Positions 14,901 through 59,758 of a stretch of DNA of 64,000 bases are shown piece after piece. The stretch is taken from NCBI GenBank assembly GCA_037389465.1, contig JAZARR010000213.1, positions 372,001 to 436,000 of the forward strand. Reading direction: 5' to 3'. The translations under genes and the position numbers were made by a program. The notes beneath the pieces were generated by a model. The model was not told the origin of the DNA, did not search any database, and saw only the letters and a program-made list of their open reading frames with translations. Every line of letters begins with the position of its first letter. The first letter of the stretch is position 1. The stretch comes from Baylisascaris procyonis. Lineage: Eukaryota; Nematoda; Chromadorea; Rhabditida; Ascarididae.

Positions 14901-17900
14901 CGTAATGAATACTCTGTTCATTGAAATAGATAAATAAATAAGTAAATAAATAATTCATTTGCAAAAATTGACTGAATAATTTTCATTTTGCAGCGATGTT
15001 CGGTGTGTTCGGTTTTGCATTGGGTACAGCTAGTGGAGGAATCGTAACACGACGATTCAGACTCAATGGTCGTTGTGCAGCACTTTTTGTTTTCGTCGTC
15101 TCTACAATTAATCTTTGCCTTTTCGTCGTTAAAATCTTTCTTGGATGTCGATCAGTGGTGAATAGTATTGGACTTAATGGAATGTAAGTTAATTATTCTT
15201 GTCTCATTCAGAATACTCATCATTAAATCAGATTTCACTTCTGTTTCGTTTCATAGAAACAAAAATGTCCGTAAGAAATGCATCCACTTAAGCCAACATT
15301 GAAATCACAACTTTTCCGTTGCTGAGTGACCACAAGTTCTACATCATTTATTTCACATGAGACACATTGCCTAAGTGTAGGATAATTTGTCCAGAAAAGG
15401 GTGCGACGGATTGCCCAAATATAGGGCAGTTTGTTCAGAAACAGGTCTATAGATGTGTGATCTAAAGGTGGACATGTGATTGTGGAAAAATGAAGCAATA
15501 TACAAGAAAAAGTTGCTTTTTACAGTGACAATTTTTCATAGTGAGGGTTTTTACTGGTTTTTTTGCGTTTTGCTATCAGATTTTATATCCTTTACAGGGC
15601 TACTAATTTCAACTATACTGCGCCTTGTAATGCGGATTGCGGATGTGAGTCAGCACCATTGTTTCCGGTTTGTAATAGCAAAGGTTATGCGTACTATTCA
15701 CCATGTCATGCTGGATGCCGCGAGGTAAGCACTAACGTTGCACTAAACAACGGAGAGGGTTACTTGCAAGGCAGCCGAATTTGATACGTTGGTTGCTACA
15801 TAGAGCAAATATAGTTTCAACACAGCTTTTGTTTAAGACTTGGTTCGGCTCTAGTCTCTATTGTTCAACGTTTTCCTTACTTTGCAGCATCGACCCCCCC
15901 CCCCCCACTCCATCCTTTCCTCTTCACAGTTTCAACAGAGCTTGTGTTTAAGGTTTGGTTCGGTATATGGAATCTAGGTTCCAGTCTCTACTCTTTAATG
16001 TTTTCCTTACTTTGCAGCAACGACTTTCTTCCTTCTTGTTCATCTTCACAGTTTCAACAGAGTTTGTATTTAAGATTCGGTTCGGTATATAGGATCTAGG
16101 CTCCAGTATCTATCCTCTAGTGTTTTCCTTACCAGTAGCATCGATCCCTCCCCCCTTCCTGTTGCTCTTCACAGTTTCAACAGACCTTGTTTTTAAGATT
16201 TGGTTCGGTGTATAGTCGACATATAGAATCTAGCCTCCAGCCTCTCCTCTTTACTGTTTTCCTTACTTCGCAGCATCGATCCCCCCCCCCCTCGTTCCTT
16301 CCTCTTCCTCTTCACAGTTTTAACAGAGCTTTTGTTTAAGATTTGTTCGATATATAGAATCTAGGTTCTAGTCCCTATTCATTAGTGTTTTGCTTCCTTT
16401 GCAACATCGATCCCCTCCCCCTACCCCACCCCACTCCTTCTTGTCCCCCTCATAGTTCCAACACGGTTTGCCTACTCCTTAGTGTTTTCCTTACTTTGCA
16501 GCAACGATCCCCCCTTCTTCCTTCTTGTTCCTCTTCACGGTTTCAACAGAGCTTCTGTTTAAAAATTTAGTTCGGTGTATAGAATCTAGGTTCCAGTCTG
16601 TATTCTTAAGTGTCTGCCTTACCTCTGTCATCGATCCCCCCTCCCCTTTCCTACTCCTCTTCACAGTTTCAACACACCTTGTGTTTAAGATTTGGTTCGG
16701 TATATAGTCTGTATATAGAATCTCGGCTCCAATCTCTATTCTTCAACGTTTTCCTTACTTTGCAACATCGATCCTCCCCCCTCGCTTCATCCTGTTCCCC
16801 TTCACAGTTTCAGCAGAGCTTATGTTATATTTGGTTCGGTACATAAAATCTAAGCTCCAGTTTTTATTCTTTAGTATTTTCCTTACTTTGCAGCATCGAC
16901 CTCTCCCCCCCCCCTCGTTCCTTCCTGTTCCTCTTCACAGTTTCAAGAGAGCGGCACAATTGTTGAGAACGATGGGACCTTCGCTGCGAAACGCGAACGA
17001 AGCTGAACTCGTGTACGTACGGCTACCGCACTCTGCACTCTGCAGGAAAATACTAATGCCATCATAGAAACTCGAAAACTTGCAGCGGAAACAGGCAGCT
17101 TTTTTCATCATTCAACTCAGAATGTAAAATGATGTCCCCACTGCAAAATCTCGGCTCAATCGGAGGAGGAGAAATGCACTTTTCGGATGGGCAATCGTTC
17201 TCTGCAGCTGTCCAGTAGCTCATCACGTAAGCTCGAAAAATCTTAGAAAAAGCATTCAACTCACAATGTCAAAATATGGCAGCATGCAAAATTTCAACAC
17301 GATTGAAGAGTTGAGTGGTGGAAAAAGCTGCATGTTTCAAACACAAGTTTTCGATCTTCTGTGGTGCACGTTAGTATTCGCTTGCAAAGAGTGCAGAGTA
17401 CGGTAGTGGTGCGTACGAACGTGGGGCACGAGCTCAGCTCCGTTCGCGGTTCGCAGTCGGGACGCCATCGTTCTCTGCAGCTGTGGCCAACAGAGCTTGT
17501 GTTTAAGATATGCTTCGGTGTAAAGAATCAAGCCTCCAGTCTCTCCTCTTTAGTGTTTTCCTTACTTTGGAGCATCGATCCCCTCCCCTCCCTCCTCTTT
17601 AGTGTTTTCCTTACTTTGGAGCATCGATCCCCTCCCCTCCCTCCTCCTCTCTTTGTCTCTCTTCATAGCTAAGCTTGTCTTCAAGACCTAGTTCGCTGTA
17701 TAGAGGATCCAGGCTCCATTCTCTACTCCTTAGTGTTCTCCTTTGCAGCATCGATCCCCCCTCTTCCTTCCTTCCGGTTTCTTCACATTTTAACAGAGCT
17801 TGTGTTTAGGATTCGCTTCGGCATATAGAATGTAGCCTCCAGTCTCTCCTTTTTACTGTTTTCCCTACTTTGCAGCATCGATCCCCTCCCCCCTCTTTCC

Positions 17901-20900
17901 TTCATCTTCTCTTCACAGTTTTAACAGAGCTTCTGTTTAAAATTTAATTCGGTATATAGAATCTAGCTTCTAGTTCCTATTCTTTAGTGTTTTCCTTACT
18001 TTGCAGCATCGATCCCTTCTCCCTACCCCTCCCCACTCCTTCTTGCTCCCTTCATAGTTCCAACACAACTTGTCTTTAAAACCTATTTCGCGGTACGTAG
18101 GATCTAGGTTCCAATCTCTACTCCTTAGTGTTTTCCTTACTTTGCAGCAACGATCCCCCCTTCTTCCTTCTTGTTCCTCTTTACAGTTTCAGCAGAGCTT
18201 GTGTTTAAGATTCGCTTCGGTATATAGAATCTAGGCCCCAGTCTCTATTCTTTAGTGTTTTCCTTACTTGCAGCGTCGATCCCTCCCACCCCCCCCCTCC
18301 TTCCTGTTGCTGTTCACAGTTTCAACAAAGCTTGTGTTGAGGATTTGGTTCGGCATATAGAATCTAGGTTCCAGTCTTTATTCTCGTGTGTTTCCCTTAC
18401 TTTTGAGCATCGATCCCTCCATTCACCCCCCCTCCCATCCTGTCCCTCTTCACGGTTTGAACAGAGCTTCTGTTTAAAATTTAGTTCGGGATTTAGAATG
18501 TGCCTCCCAGTCTCTACTCTTTAGTGTTTTACTTATATTGCAGCATTCATTCCCCCCCCCCCTTCCTTCCTTCTTTCCTGTTCCTCTTCTTAGTTTCAAC
18601 AGAGTTTGTGTTAAAGATTTGGTCCGGTATTTAGAATCTAGGTTCTACTCTCTATTAGTGTCTTCCTTACCTCTGTCATCGATCCCTCCTCCGCTTTCCT
18701 GCTGCTCTTCACAGTTTCAAGAGGCATTGTGTTAAGATTTGCTTCGGTATATAGAATCTAGGTTCCAGTCTCCATTTTTTATTGTTTTCCTTAGTTTGCA
18801 GCATCGATCCCCCTCCTTCCTGTTGCTGTTCACAGTTTCAACAGAGCCTGTGTTGAAGATTTGGTTCGGCATATAGAATCTAGGTTCCAGTCTTTATTCT
18901 CGTGTGTTTTCCTTACTTTTGAGCATCGATCCCTCCATTCCCCCCCCCCCCTCTCATCCTGTCCCTCTTCACGGTTTCAACAGAGCTTCTGTGCAAAATT
19001 TAGTTCGGTATATAGAATCTAGCCTCTAGTTCCTATTGCTTAGTGTTTTCCTTACTTTGCAGCGTCGGTCCTCTCCCCCTACCTCTCCCCACTCCTTCTT
19101 TCCCCCTTCATAGTTCCAACACAGCTTGTCTTTAAGACCTCTTTCGCGGTACATAGGATCTGGGTTCCGATCTCTATTTCATAGTGTTTTTCTTACTTTG
19201 CAGCAGCGATCTTCCCCCCCCCCCTTCTTGCTTCTTGTTCCTCTTTACAGTTTCAACAGAGCTTGTGTTTAAGTCCTTAGTGTTTTCCTTACATTGCAAC
19301 ATCGGTCCCCTCCTACCTCCCTGTTCCTCTTTACAGTTTCAAAATGCATTGTTTAAGATTCGGTTCGGTACGTAGAATCTAGGTTCCAGTGTCTATTCTT
19401 TAGTGTTTTCCTTACTTTTCAGCATCGATCCCTCCCGTGCTTCCTTCCTATTCCTCTTCAGACTCCATTGCATTTGACGCCGTCGTTTGTAAAAGTTTCC
19501 AAGGAGAATAAGCGGTTAGAGCTATTCTTTAAGCTATGCACTAAAATCATCTACTTCAGTTCTGAGAGATGCATGCTGGAGCTCACCTTCTGTATTACCT
19601 GATCATCATAAACTTCTTCCCTTCTTAGCAGTGTGTACACTGTGTGATAGGTTTTTTTCACAAATAAATAATAATGAATACTAGAAGCCGTTGTTAACTC
19701 ACTTGAAAGTTTTAATTGAGGAGTTGAGACATGTATGGACACAAATATTGTTTGTTGGAGCATTTCAATCTCAAGTTTGTTGCTATAATCTTGAATGAGT
19801 TTTTTATAGGTCATAGTAGACAATGCGGATGCGTATCACCTCGAATTTGCCTCATGCGATTGTAGTCCAGGTGAAGTTTTGAAAAAAGAGTTATGCAGCG
19901 ATGATTGCAAAATGATGATCATCGCATTTTTCATCTGCGTCATAGTCGGCGCTTTCGCTGCAGGCAACGGTCTCGTTCCTGGTATGCTTATTTTACTGAG
20001 GTACATTCTTGGAATTTCCTTTCATACCTCTTACCTATTATATTCTGCGTAGCCTGCTATGTTTCCTCGTTTATAAACCGTCCAGAATATATAATCTTTT
20101 TGGGAACTTATGAACGCCGTAGGTAGCATAATGAGTTGGGAAAATTGCCAACAAATTTGCAAGACAAGACACTAGCAGAGCAGAGAACAAAATTTATATG
20201 ATTATATTTCACACCTACTTAAAGGATTGCTTCAAATAGTTCCACAGCTGCGATTATTCCTTGTAATTATGCCTGGATGATCCATTCACCACGCCACTTT
20301 GAAGTGCTTCGCACAAAATACTTCGAGATTATTTACAGTTCAGAATATGGAAGATTTTGTCTGCATTCTAAGTGACCATTTTTCGATTCTATATGTTTAC
20401 GATGATCTTTCTAAATTTTAGTTTTTTTTTTTTTTTAATGAAAATACATCTAAATTTAGTGTACGTCAGGTGCATGTGACACTATTTCGTCCTTTAAAAG
20501 TATTCTATAAAATGAATGTCTGAACCAGGGGTTCTTCAAGAATTATTGTTGATGGCATTCCTGTTGCAATATTTAAACAACAAACTTCTGAAATTATGCG
20601 CACGCCAAAGTGTGAATAGGTATAATAGGCTTTAAGTTTTATCTGGATTAGGTGATTATGGGATGGAAAGAAATTTATAAACTTACTACGAATTTTATCT
20701 CAATTTAGAAGTAGTTGTCAACAAGTGAATTATGAGATCTTTATAAGAAAAATGAACGCCCAACATATTTCGCTGCACCTTTTCAAATATGAGGGGAACG
20801 GGTGATCGGATGGCATAAATGCATATCCTAGGAAGTTACGATTCTCGTGTAGGGAGAGGGGAGAGATGGGAGAGTAGGTATAAAGCACCTTTCATGTGGG

Positions 20901-21776
20901 TCGTAGTCATTACTTAAGTCAGTTATTGCATAAATTTATTTCTGTGTAAGTCATCTGAGACATTTGAATCCAAATGGACTATAGCATTCAACTACATTAA
21001 AACAATTTTCAGGTCAGTACCACCCGCCCATCGAAGTATTTCTCTAGGTTTACAAGGATTTCTTGTAAGCCTGTTGGCCACACTTCCATCGCCATTACTT
21101 TGGGGAGCAATATTCGATAGTGCGTGTTTGGTTTGGAGTCAAACATGTTCCAATGCATCGGTTAGTTGATTTGTGATGCCGCAATCCAGCTGCTATCTAC
21201 ATGTTTCCTATGTTGGAATAGCGTGGTTTTTTTCGAGATTCTGAAAAAAATTTCATTCCAAATTTGAAAGTCAGTAATGATCCGTCTCTGGCTTGGTTCT
21301 GGATCAGATAATGACTCAAAATCCCTTCATAATGAGCGTTCAAAATTTCATCGTTCAGCTGGATGACAGTGTGCGCCAATTGCGCATGCATTTTTTCGTT
21401 TCCGCATTGATCCGTTAAATATCATATTTATCTGGTGTCTAAAACTCATCTTCTCAAGTGCAAATTCTCTCGAATAGTTGAAATGATTGAAGTTTATTCA
21501 TCATTAGCCTGGAAGCAAATTTATTTAATATCGAATGATACTTAAATATGGGGTAATAATTGATATTTGCAGGGTTCTTGTGCGATATACGATCCAGTAA
21601 TATTGCGTACACGAGCGCATACTGTCTATGTGGCAATACGCTCTATTTCTGTGTTAAGCGATCTTTATGTGGCCTCTCATGCAAGCAATATTAATATTCT
21701 CGAAGAGGAAGAGGAAGCTGGTAATACGGAGCGTAGGGAAAGTCTTGTATTAGAACCTCTACCAAATACACTCTAA
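5803..21776 (+). CDS. Organic anion transporting polypeptide (OATP/SLCO family), 14 exons
   Basis: Plasma-membrane 12-TM carrier that takes up large amphipathic organic anions in characterised members; the substrate here is unknown. Exons: 5803-5950, 7200-7375, 8575-8817, 9633-9887, 10893-11049, 11496-11600, 12213-12330, 12718-12869, 13875-14039, 14994-15183, 15598-15724, 19810-20000, 21013-21160, 21573-21776. All junction phases agree and the sum is 2379 nt, about 792 residues, longer than the usual 640-730 because of long exons 3 and 4. Seen directly: the family signature DPTWIGAWWLGFL (about residues 368-380), the motif GIGRTMPWSLGIPMIDD (about 297-313), a Kazal-like extracellular cysteine domain with PVCNSKGYAYYSPCHAGC, then SVPPAHRSISLGLQGF and GSCAIYDP. 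The start is the first ATG after an acceptor-like TTTTTATCAG; an upstream coding exon cannot be excluded. The last TM segment is weakly hydrophobic and the tail ends in an acidic run. The family call is firm, single splice sites less so. Confidence 0.9.
7200..7375 (+). CDS. OATP exon 2 (TM2-TM3)
   Basis: Acceptor TTATAG. Encodes GDFGYIPTVMFIAYFGSKGN and then RAKWIGGG, the TM2-TM3 turn typical of OATPs (G, then basic residues, then WIG). It ends in phase 0 at a weak donor, GTTTGC. Confidence 0.88.
8575..8817 (+). CDS. OATP exon 3 (first extracellular loop)
   Basis: 81 codons between TTTTTCAG and GTTAGC, phase 0 at both ends. Hydrophilic, starting TRITPSATLLLPNVS. This and exon 4 make the region between TM3 and TM4 much longer than usual for the family, which may be a lineage-specific loop. 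Confidence 0.8.
9633..9887 (+). CDS. OATP exon 4 (long loop)
   Basis: 85 codons from GYCDIYQKNRR to LINELRQILK, phase 0 at both ends, donor GTAAAT. The acceptor TTGGCAAG is weak, but the next upstream AG (9592-9593) would give an immediate stop, so this one is preferred. Mostly charged, with no membrane segment. Confidence 0.72.
10893..11049 (+). CDS. OATP exon 5 (TM4, GxGxTP...DD motif)
   Basis: Starts DAKCDRSVSNFGPFVVMF and contains GIGRTMPWSLGIPMIDDNV, the conserved OATP motif after TM4. It ends in phase 1 at a GTTCTC donor. The next exon restores the frame. Confidence 0.88.
11496..11600 (+). CDS. OATP exon 6 (TM5)
   Basis: Acceptor TTATACAG, donor GTAAGT. Encodes ISFIRILGPIAGFMIGSFCN, equivalent to the family's GPxxGFxxG segment. 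Confidence 0.88.
12213..12330 (+). CDS. OATP exon 7 (family signature, TM6)
   Basis: Acceptor AATTTCAG, donor GTGAGC. Carries DPTWIGAWWLGFLIV, the clearest OATP signature in the window, then TM6, ending SCALFFFPSK. Confidence 0.93.
12718..12869 (+). CDS. OATP exon 8 (central cytoplasmic loop)
   Basis: Charged loop between TM6 and TM7, for example KSERELSFFDKHKEDEKNL, ending in phase 1 at GTACGT. Two in-frame acceptors fit (exon start 12718 or 12682). The later one has the better TTTAAG context; the earlier one would add 12 residues. Confidence 0.78.
13875..14039 (+). CDS. OATP exon 9 (TM7)
   Basis: Acceptor TTGCAG, donor GTAAGC. Encodes VASRVLDSLAFRGYMVFLPK and then YLENHYGIPQYKAHQLM, matching the OATP pattern in which TM7 is followed by FLPKYLE-like residues. 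Confidence 0.9.
14581..14955 (+). mobile_element. Probable non-LTR retroposon or SINE-like insertion
   Basis: A GC-rich block (about 14608-14890) in AT-rich intron DNA ends in an ATAAATAAATAAGTAAATAA tail. CATTTGCAAA, in the near-matching contexts GAATTTCATTTGCAAA and AATTCATTTGCAAA, occurs at 14571-14580 and 14956-14965, as expected of a target-site duplication. The block begins with a perfect 8-bp hairpin, GCGGTCGG...CCGACCGC. No long reading frame is present, so it is a non-coding element or the 3' end of a truncated one. The family is not identified; A/T-tailed retroposition is inferred from the tail. Confidence 0.65.
14994..15183 (+). CDS. OATP exon 10 (TM8-TM9)
   Basis: Acceptor TTTTGCAG, donor GTAAGT. 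Encodes MFGVFGFALGTASGGIVTRR and a second hydrophobic segment, LFVFVVSTINLCLFVV. The frame continues in phase 2. Confidence 0.88.
15598..15724 (+). CDS. OATP exon 11 (Kazal-like extracellular domain)
   Basis: Acceptor TTTACAG, donor GTAAGC. Encodes NYTAPCNADCGCES then PVCNSKGYAYYSPCHAGC. The cysteine spacing and the PVC...YxSPCxAGC core are those of the Kazal-like domain in the large loop between TM9 and TM10 of OATPs. Confidence 0.93.
15800..19460 (+). repeat. Intronic tandem satellite, ~120-bp units
   Basis: About thirty degenerate units fill OATP intron 11. Each contains TTTCAACAGAGCTTGTG, then TTTGGTTCGGTATATAGAAT, CTCTATTCTTTAGTG, TTTTCCTTACTTTGCAGC, ATCGATCCC and a C/T-rich run of variable length. 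Spacing between copies measured near 15.8-16.9 kb ranges from 85 to 145 bp with a mode near 122, mostly because of the C/T run. A foldback element interrupts the array. Confidence 0.93.
16952..17488. mobile_element. Foldback (MITE-like) element inside the satellite
   Basis: A non-satellite block of 537 bp. Its first ~110 bp (GAGAACGATGGGACC, CGCGAACGAAGCTGA, CTCTGCACTCT) return in reverse complement over its last ~125 bp (17362-17488). It is bounded by AAGAGAG (16945-16951) and AACAGAG (17489-17495), a likely 7-bp target duplication of the satellite's own AACAGAG. The interior has two related copies of a segment with ATTCAACTCA and AATGT. No transposase is encoded, so it must have moved in trans. 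Confidence 0.8.
19810..20000 (+). CDS. OATP exon 12 (end of cysteine loop, TM10)
   Basis: Acceptor TTTTTATAG; a GTACAT donor completes the Arg of RSVPP across the junction. Contains FASCDCSP and ELCSDDCK, then TM10. It is separated from exon 11 by a 4.1-kb satellite-filled intron. Confidence 0.88.
20001..21572. other. OATP introns 12 and 13
   Basis: Introns 20001-21012 and 21161-21572. AT-rich with a T-run near 20423-20438; no gene or ordered repeat seen. Confidence 0.55.
21013..21160 (+). CDS. OATP exon 13 (TM11)
   Basis: Acceptor ATTTTCAG, donor GTTAGT. Encodes SVPPAHRSISLGLQGF, then PSPLLWGAIFDSACLVW, the strongly conserved region around TM11 of OATPs. Confidence 0.92.
21573..21776 (+). 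CDS. OATP exon 14 (C-terminus)
   Basis: Acceptor ATTTGCAG. Starts GSCAIYDPVILRTR, as in OATPs. The following segment, where TM12 is expected, is only weakly hydrophobic. The tail contains EEEEE and ends with TAA at 21774-21776. No canonical AATAAA was seen close downstream. Confidence 0.82.
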   Translation, partial: GSCAIYDPVILRTRAHTVYVAIRSISVLSDLYVASHASNINILEEEEEAGNTERRESLVLEPLPNTL

Positions 21777-22088
21777 AACTGCAACAAAAATAGCAATACT
21801 GATCATGCTTTCAACGAGCGAACAGGTATGACAGTACGCATACGCAAGTGTAATATAATCGTTGTACATTTCAAGTTTGCCATTTTATAAAACAACGCCT
21901 TTTGGCAAGTATTGGCTAGCTACTGTCTGTCAGATGTTACTCGTTTTTACACCATTTTTTGTTGCCCTTCAGTTGGTTTTTTATTCCAGTGATGTGATTC
22001 CGCCCATTCTTTGGAAAAAGTGCTTGGAAGAGGCAATTGAATCATTTGAGTGTAATCTCGAATTTCACACTTCTATTTTAATACTTGC

Positions 22089-22091
<3 letters not shown>

Positions 22092-22159
<68 letters not shown>
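22092..22159. repeat. (TA)n microsatellite
   Basis: An uninterrupted TA run of about 68 bp, 0.3 kb after the OATP stop. Confidence 0.97.
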
Positions 22160-22160
<1 letters not shown>

Positions 22161-22914
22161 GGAGGTATTGATGTTATTTTCGCCAAAAAATCCTCTCGCC
22201 ACGATTTTCTGCAAATTTTTCTTGCAAAAAACTGAATTGCCATAATATTTGATCGCTCATCAGCTCGTTCGAATGCTCTAAAAATATTATGAAATTTCTC
22301 ATTGAAAATGGAAACTGCCCGAAGAAAAGATCCCATACGATGATTTCTACAATTAACCTTCAGGAGATAGGAGTACTTTTTCTCAGGGTTGTTTTGTGCT
22401 CACCAAAATTTCCTTGACGTATTGACTGCTGACACAATTTTAAGACTAAGAGGGGAAACGAATTTTTTGATAATTCATCTAAAGAAGACTTGGGGGAGAG
22501 ATAACTTAAAATTTTGGGAGATAAACTGAAGAATTTACTAGTGACTTTCTCTGATGTTCTCATATTTTTGGTTTTGTCGACTTTTTGAAAAGAGTTCTTC
22601 ACTTTACATTTGGAAGGATATAAAACCTCTGTGAAAATCCATTAGAGTCTTGAATGTTTCCGTTAAAAGTAGGCTCGGAATGAGAGGAGTTTGTGACACT
22701 GAACGGACGAACGGTTGCCCAATAGGGACGATTGTGAAAAATCACTTAACGAGGAACACAGTCAAGCAAAATTCCCATTCTTTCGAACTGCTAAATTACT
22801 CACCATATATGCGTCCTGAGGTCAATCACTTTTCCGGTTTAGAAAGAAACAACACTCCTACACGTACACATGATATGCCGGAATCATCCACTCGTTGCCT
22901 GGATTGTCCAAATC

Positions 22915-23117
22915 CAAGTATTGTCCAAACCCAAGTACACGCACAGGCACGGGTACAAAGACAGACACGGACACACACGGACATAGACACGCGCGGAAAC
23001 ACGGACACGCACATAAACAGGTACGCACAGACACACGAAGACACGGACACGGAAACAGAGAGAGGCAAAGGCATGGACAGACACACATGCACACACACAG
23101 AGACACAGACACACACA
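22915..23117 (+). repeat. CA-rich hexamer minisatellite
   Basis: Imperfect 6-bp periodicity of the type GACACG, CACGGA, CAGACA. It runs directly into TTAGGC repeats at 23118. Frames through it read as T/H/R-rich low-complexity peptide and are not genes. Confidence 0.85.
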
Positions 23118-23174
23118 TTAGGCTTAGGCCATAGCCAAAGCCTAAGTTTAAGTAAGTCCCTAAGCCTAAGCCTA
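23118..23174. repeat. Small interstitial telomeric junction, head-to-head
   Basis: TTAGGCTTAGGCC at 23118-23130 is followed within 10 bp by the opposite strand form, GCCTAAG (23140-23146) and GCCTAAGCCTAG (23163-23174). The strand of the hexamer therefore flips, and CTTAGGC/GCCTAAG can pair as a 7-bp stem. Confidence 0.8.
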
Positions 23175-23344
23175 GTAAATTGTATGAAGAAAGAAGAAAG
23201 AAATTCATTCGGATTTGAAATTTGGAATTCGTATGCCTCGAAAATTTCGAAATTGAAATTGAAAAAATTACTCGAAATTCCTTCAACTTGAAATTGAAAA
23301 TTTGAATTGAGGATGAAGAAGTGGAAGAATTTGAGATATGTGGA

Positions 23345-23780
23345 GATCTACCATAATAGATCAAAATATCAGTCGTAGATCAAACCATGGTAGATCAAAT
23401 TTCAATGGTTACCAAACTATCTTGGATCAAATATCAGTAGTGGGCCAAACAACGATAGATCAATTACTAGTGGTAGATCAAATGGCGGTCTTATATTTGA
23501 CTCGCCATGGTAGATCAAGATATCGGTCGTGGATCAAACGATGGTAGATCAAAAAATCAGTTGTAGGTTAAACCGTGGTAGATCAAATGATAGTGTTACG
23601 TTTGACTACATAGTACACCAAAAAACAATCTTAGATCGAACATGGTGGATCAAACCACGGTCGATCAAATATCAGTGGCAGGTCAAACCATGGTAAATCA
23701 GATGTCGGTGGTAGATCAAGTATTGGCGGTAGATCATACCACGGTGGATCATATATCTGTTCTGAATCAAAGCATGGCAG
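23345..23780 (+). repeat. TAGATCAAA dimeric tandem repeat
   Basis: About twenty degenerate half-units alternate between GTAGATCAAACCATG-like and GATCAAATATCAGTGG-like forms. The combined period is about 35 bp, with gaps and substitutions. Confidence 0.85.
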
Positions 23781-24495
23781 AACGGCTAACTACATTGTGC
23801 TGCTTCAAAACATGCCGATGAGAACCTTCCGCTGTGGACGTGCCATTGTGATGCAGTGAATATTAAAAACAGTAACTGCAGTATTCTTTAATAACTTTTA
23901 TGCACTATCTTTCACGTTATAATAAATGCCAATGCAAGCAAACGTGTGAAAAAAAGCACTATAACACAACAAAGAAAGCAATACACTCTCTATCAAAATT
24001 CGACCTACAAACCAACAATTCCTTTGAATCATTCCACTGTATCTAATAATTTAATCACGCAATTGCGAAGGTTTCAGTCGAAAAATTATTGCATATGAAC
24101 CTTGCAGAATGATTTTCGCGATGCTAAGAAAGCGTGAACTGAAAGATTGAAATTGTCAATTTCTGAATTTAAAATGTCAATTTTGATTTTTTTCTATTTC
24201 TTAGAAGAAATTTTATCGTTTGCATTCAGTTTCTTTCATTGAAGCAGAGATTATACAGCCTCAGCGTAAAACGGCTACATCCTCAGCCGCTGGAGGATTA
24301 TAGACCCACAGCCGTTGAACGGCTTCAGAATGGCTATGTGGTTTATCAGGTTTATCAACGATTTAACATATATGATCATTCATGATTAATCATCCTGACA
24401 ACATTTTTCGTCGCAAATAAGTGAACTTACAGAGCGATCAACAGTCTTCAGTCGATCAATATGCAATAAAAACAAGCCATCATGAGGCACCTTTT

Positions 24496-59742
<35,247 letters not shown>

Positions 59743-59758
59743 TTTCAATAATTATTTT

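Larger units (their letters stand above)
5951..14993. other. OATP introns 1-9, mostly unique AT-rich sequence
   Basis: Introns at 5951-7199, 7376-8574, 8818-9632, 9888-10892, 11050-11495, 11601-12212, 12331-12717, 12870-13874 and 14040-14993. Apart from the retroposon in the last one, I see homopolymer runs and scattered chance frames but no further gene or organised repeat. Confidence 0.6.
21777..24495. other. Tail-to-tail intergenic region
   Basis: Lies between the stop codons of the convergent OATP and SLC18B1-like genes. It contains a (TA)n tract, the CA-rich hexamer minisatellite with a telomeric junction, and the TAGATCAAA repeat. 23.8-24.5 kb appears unique. Both 3' UTRs must lie here. 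Confidence 0.7.

Noticed and set aside
22650..23364. 213-codon + strand and 168-codon - strand frames around 22.65-23.36 kb
   Set aside because: Their length comes from the CA-rich hexamer minisatellite; the peptides are T/H/R- or C/V-rich repeats.
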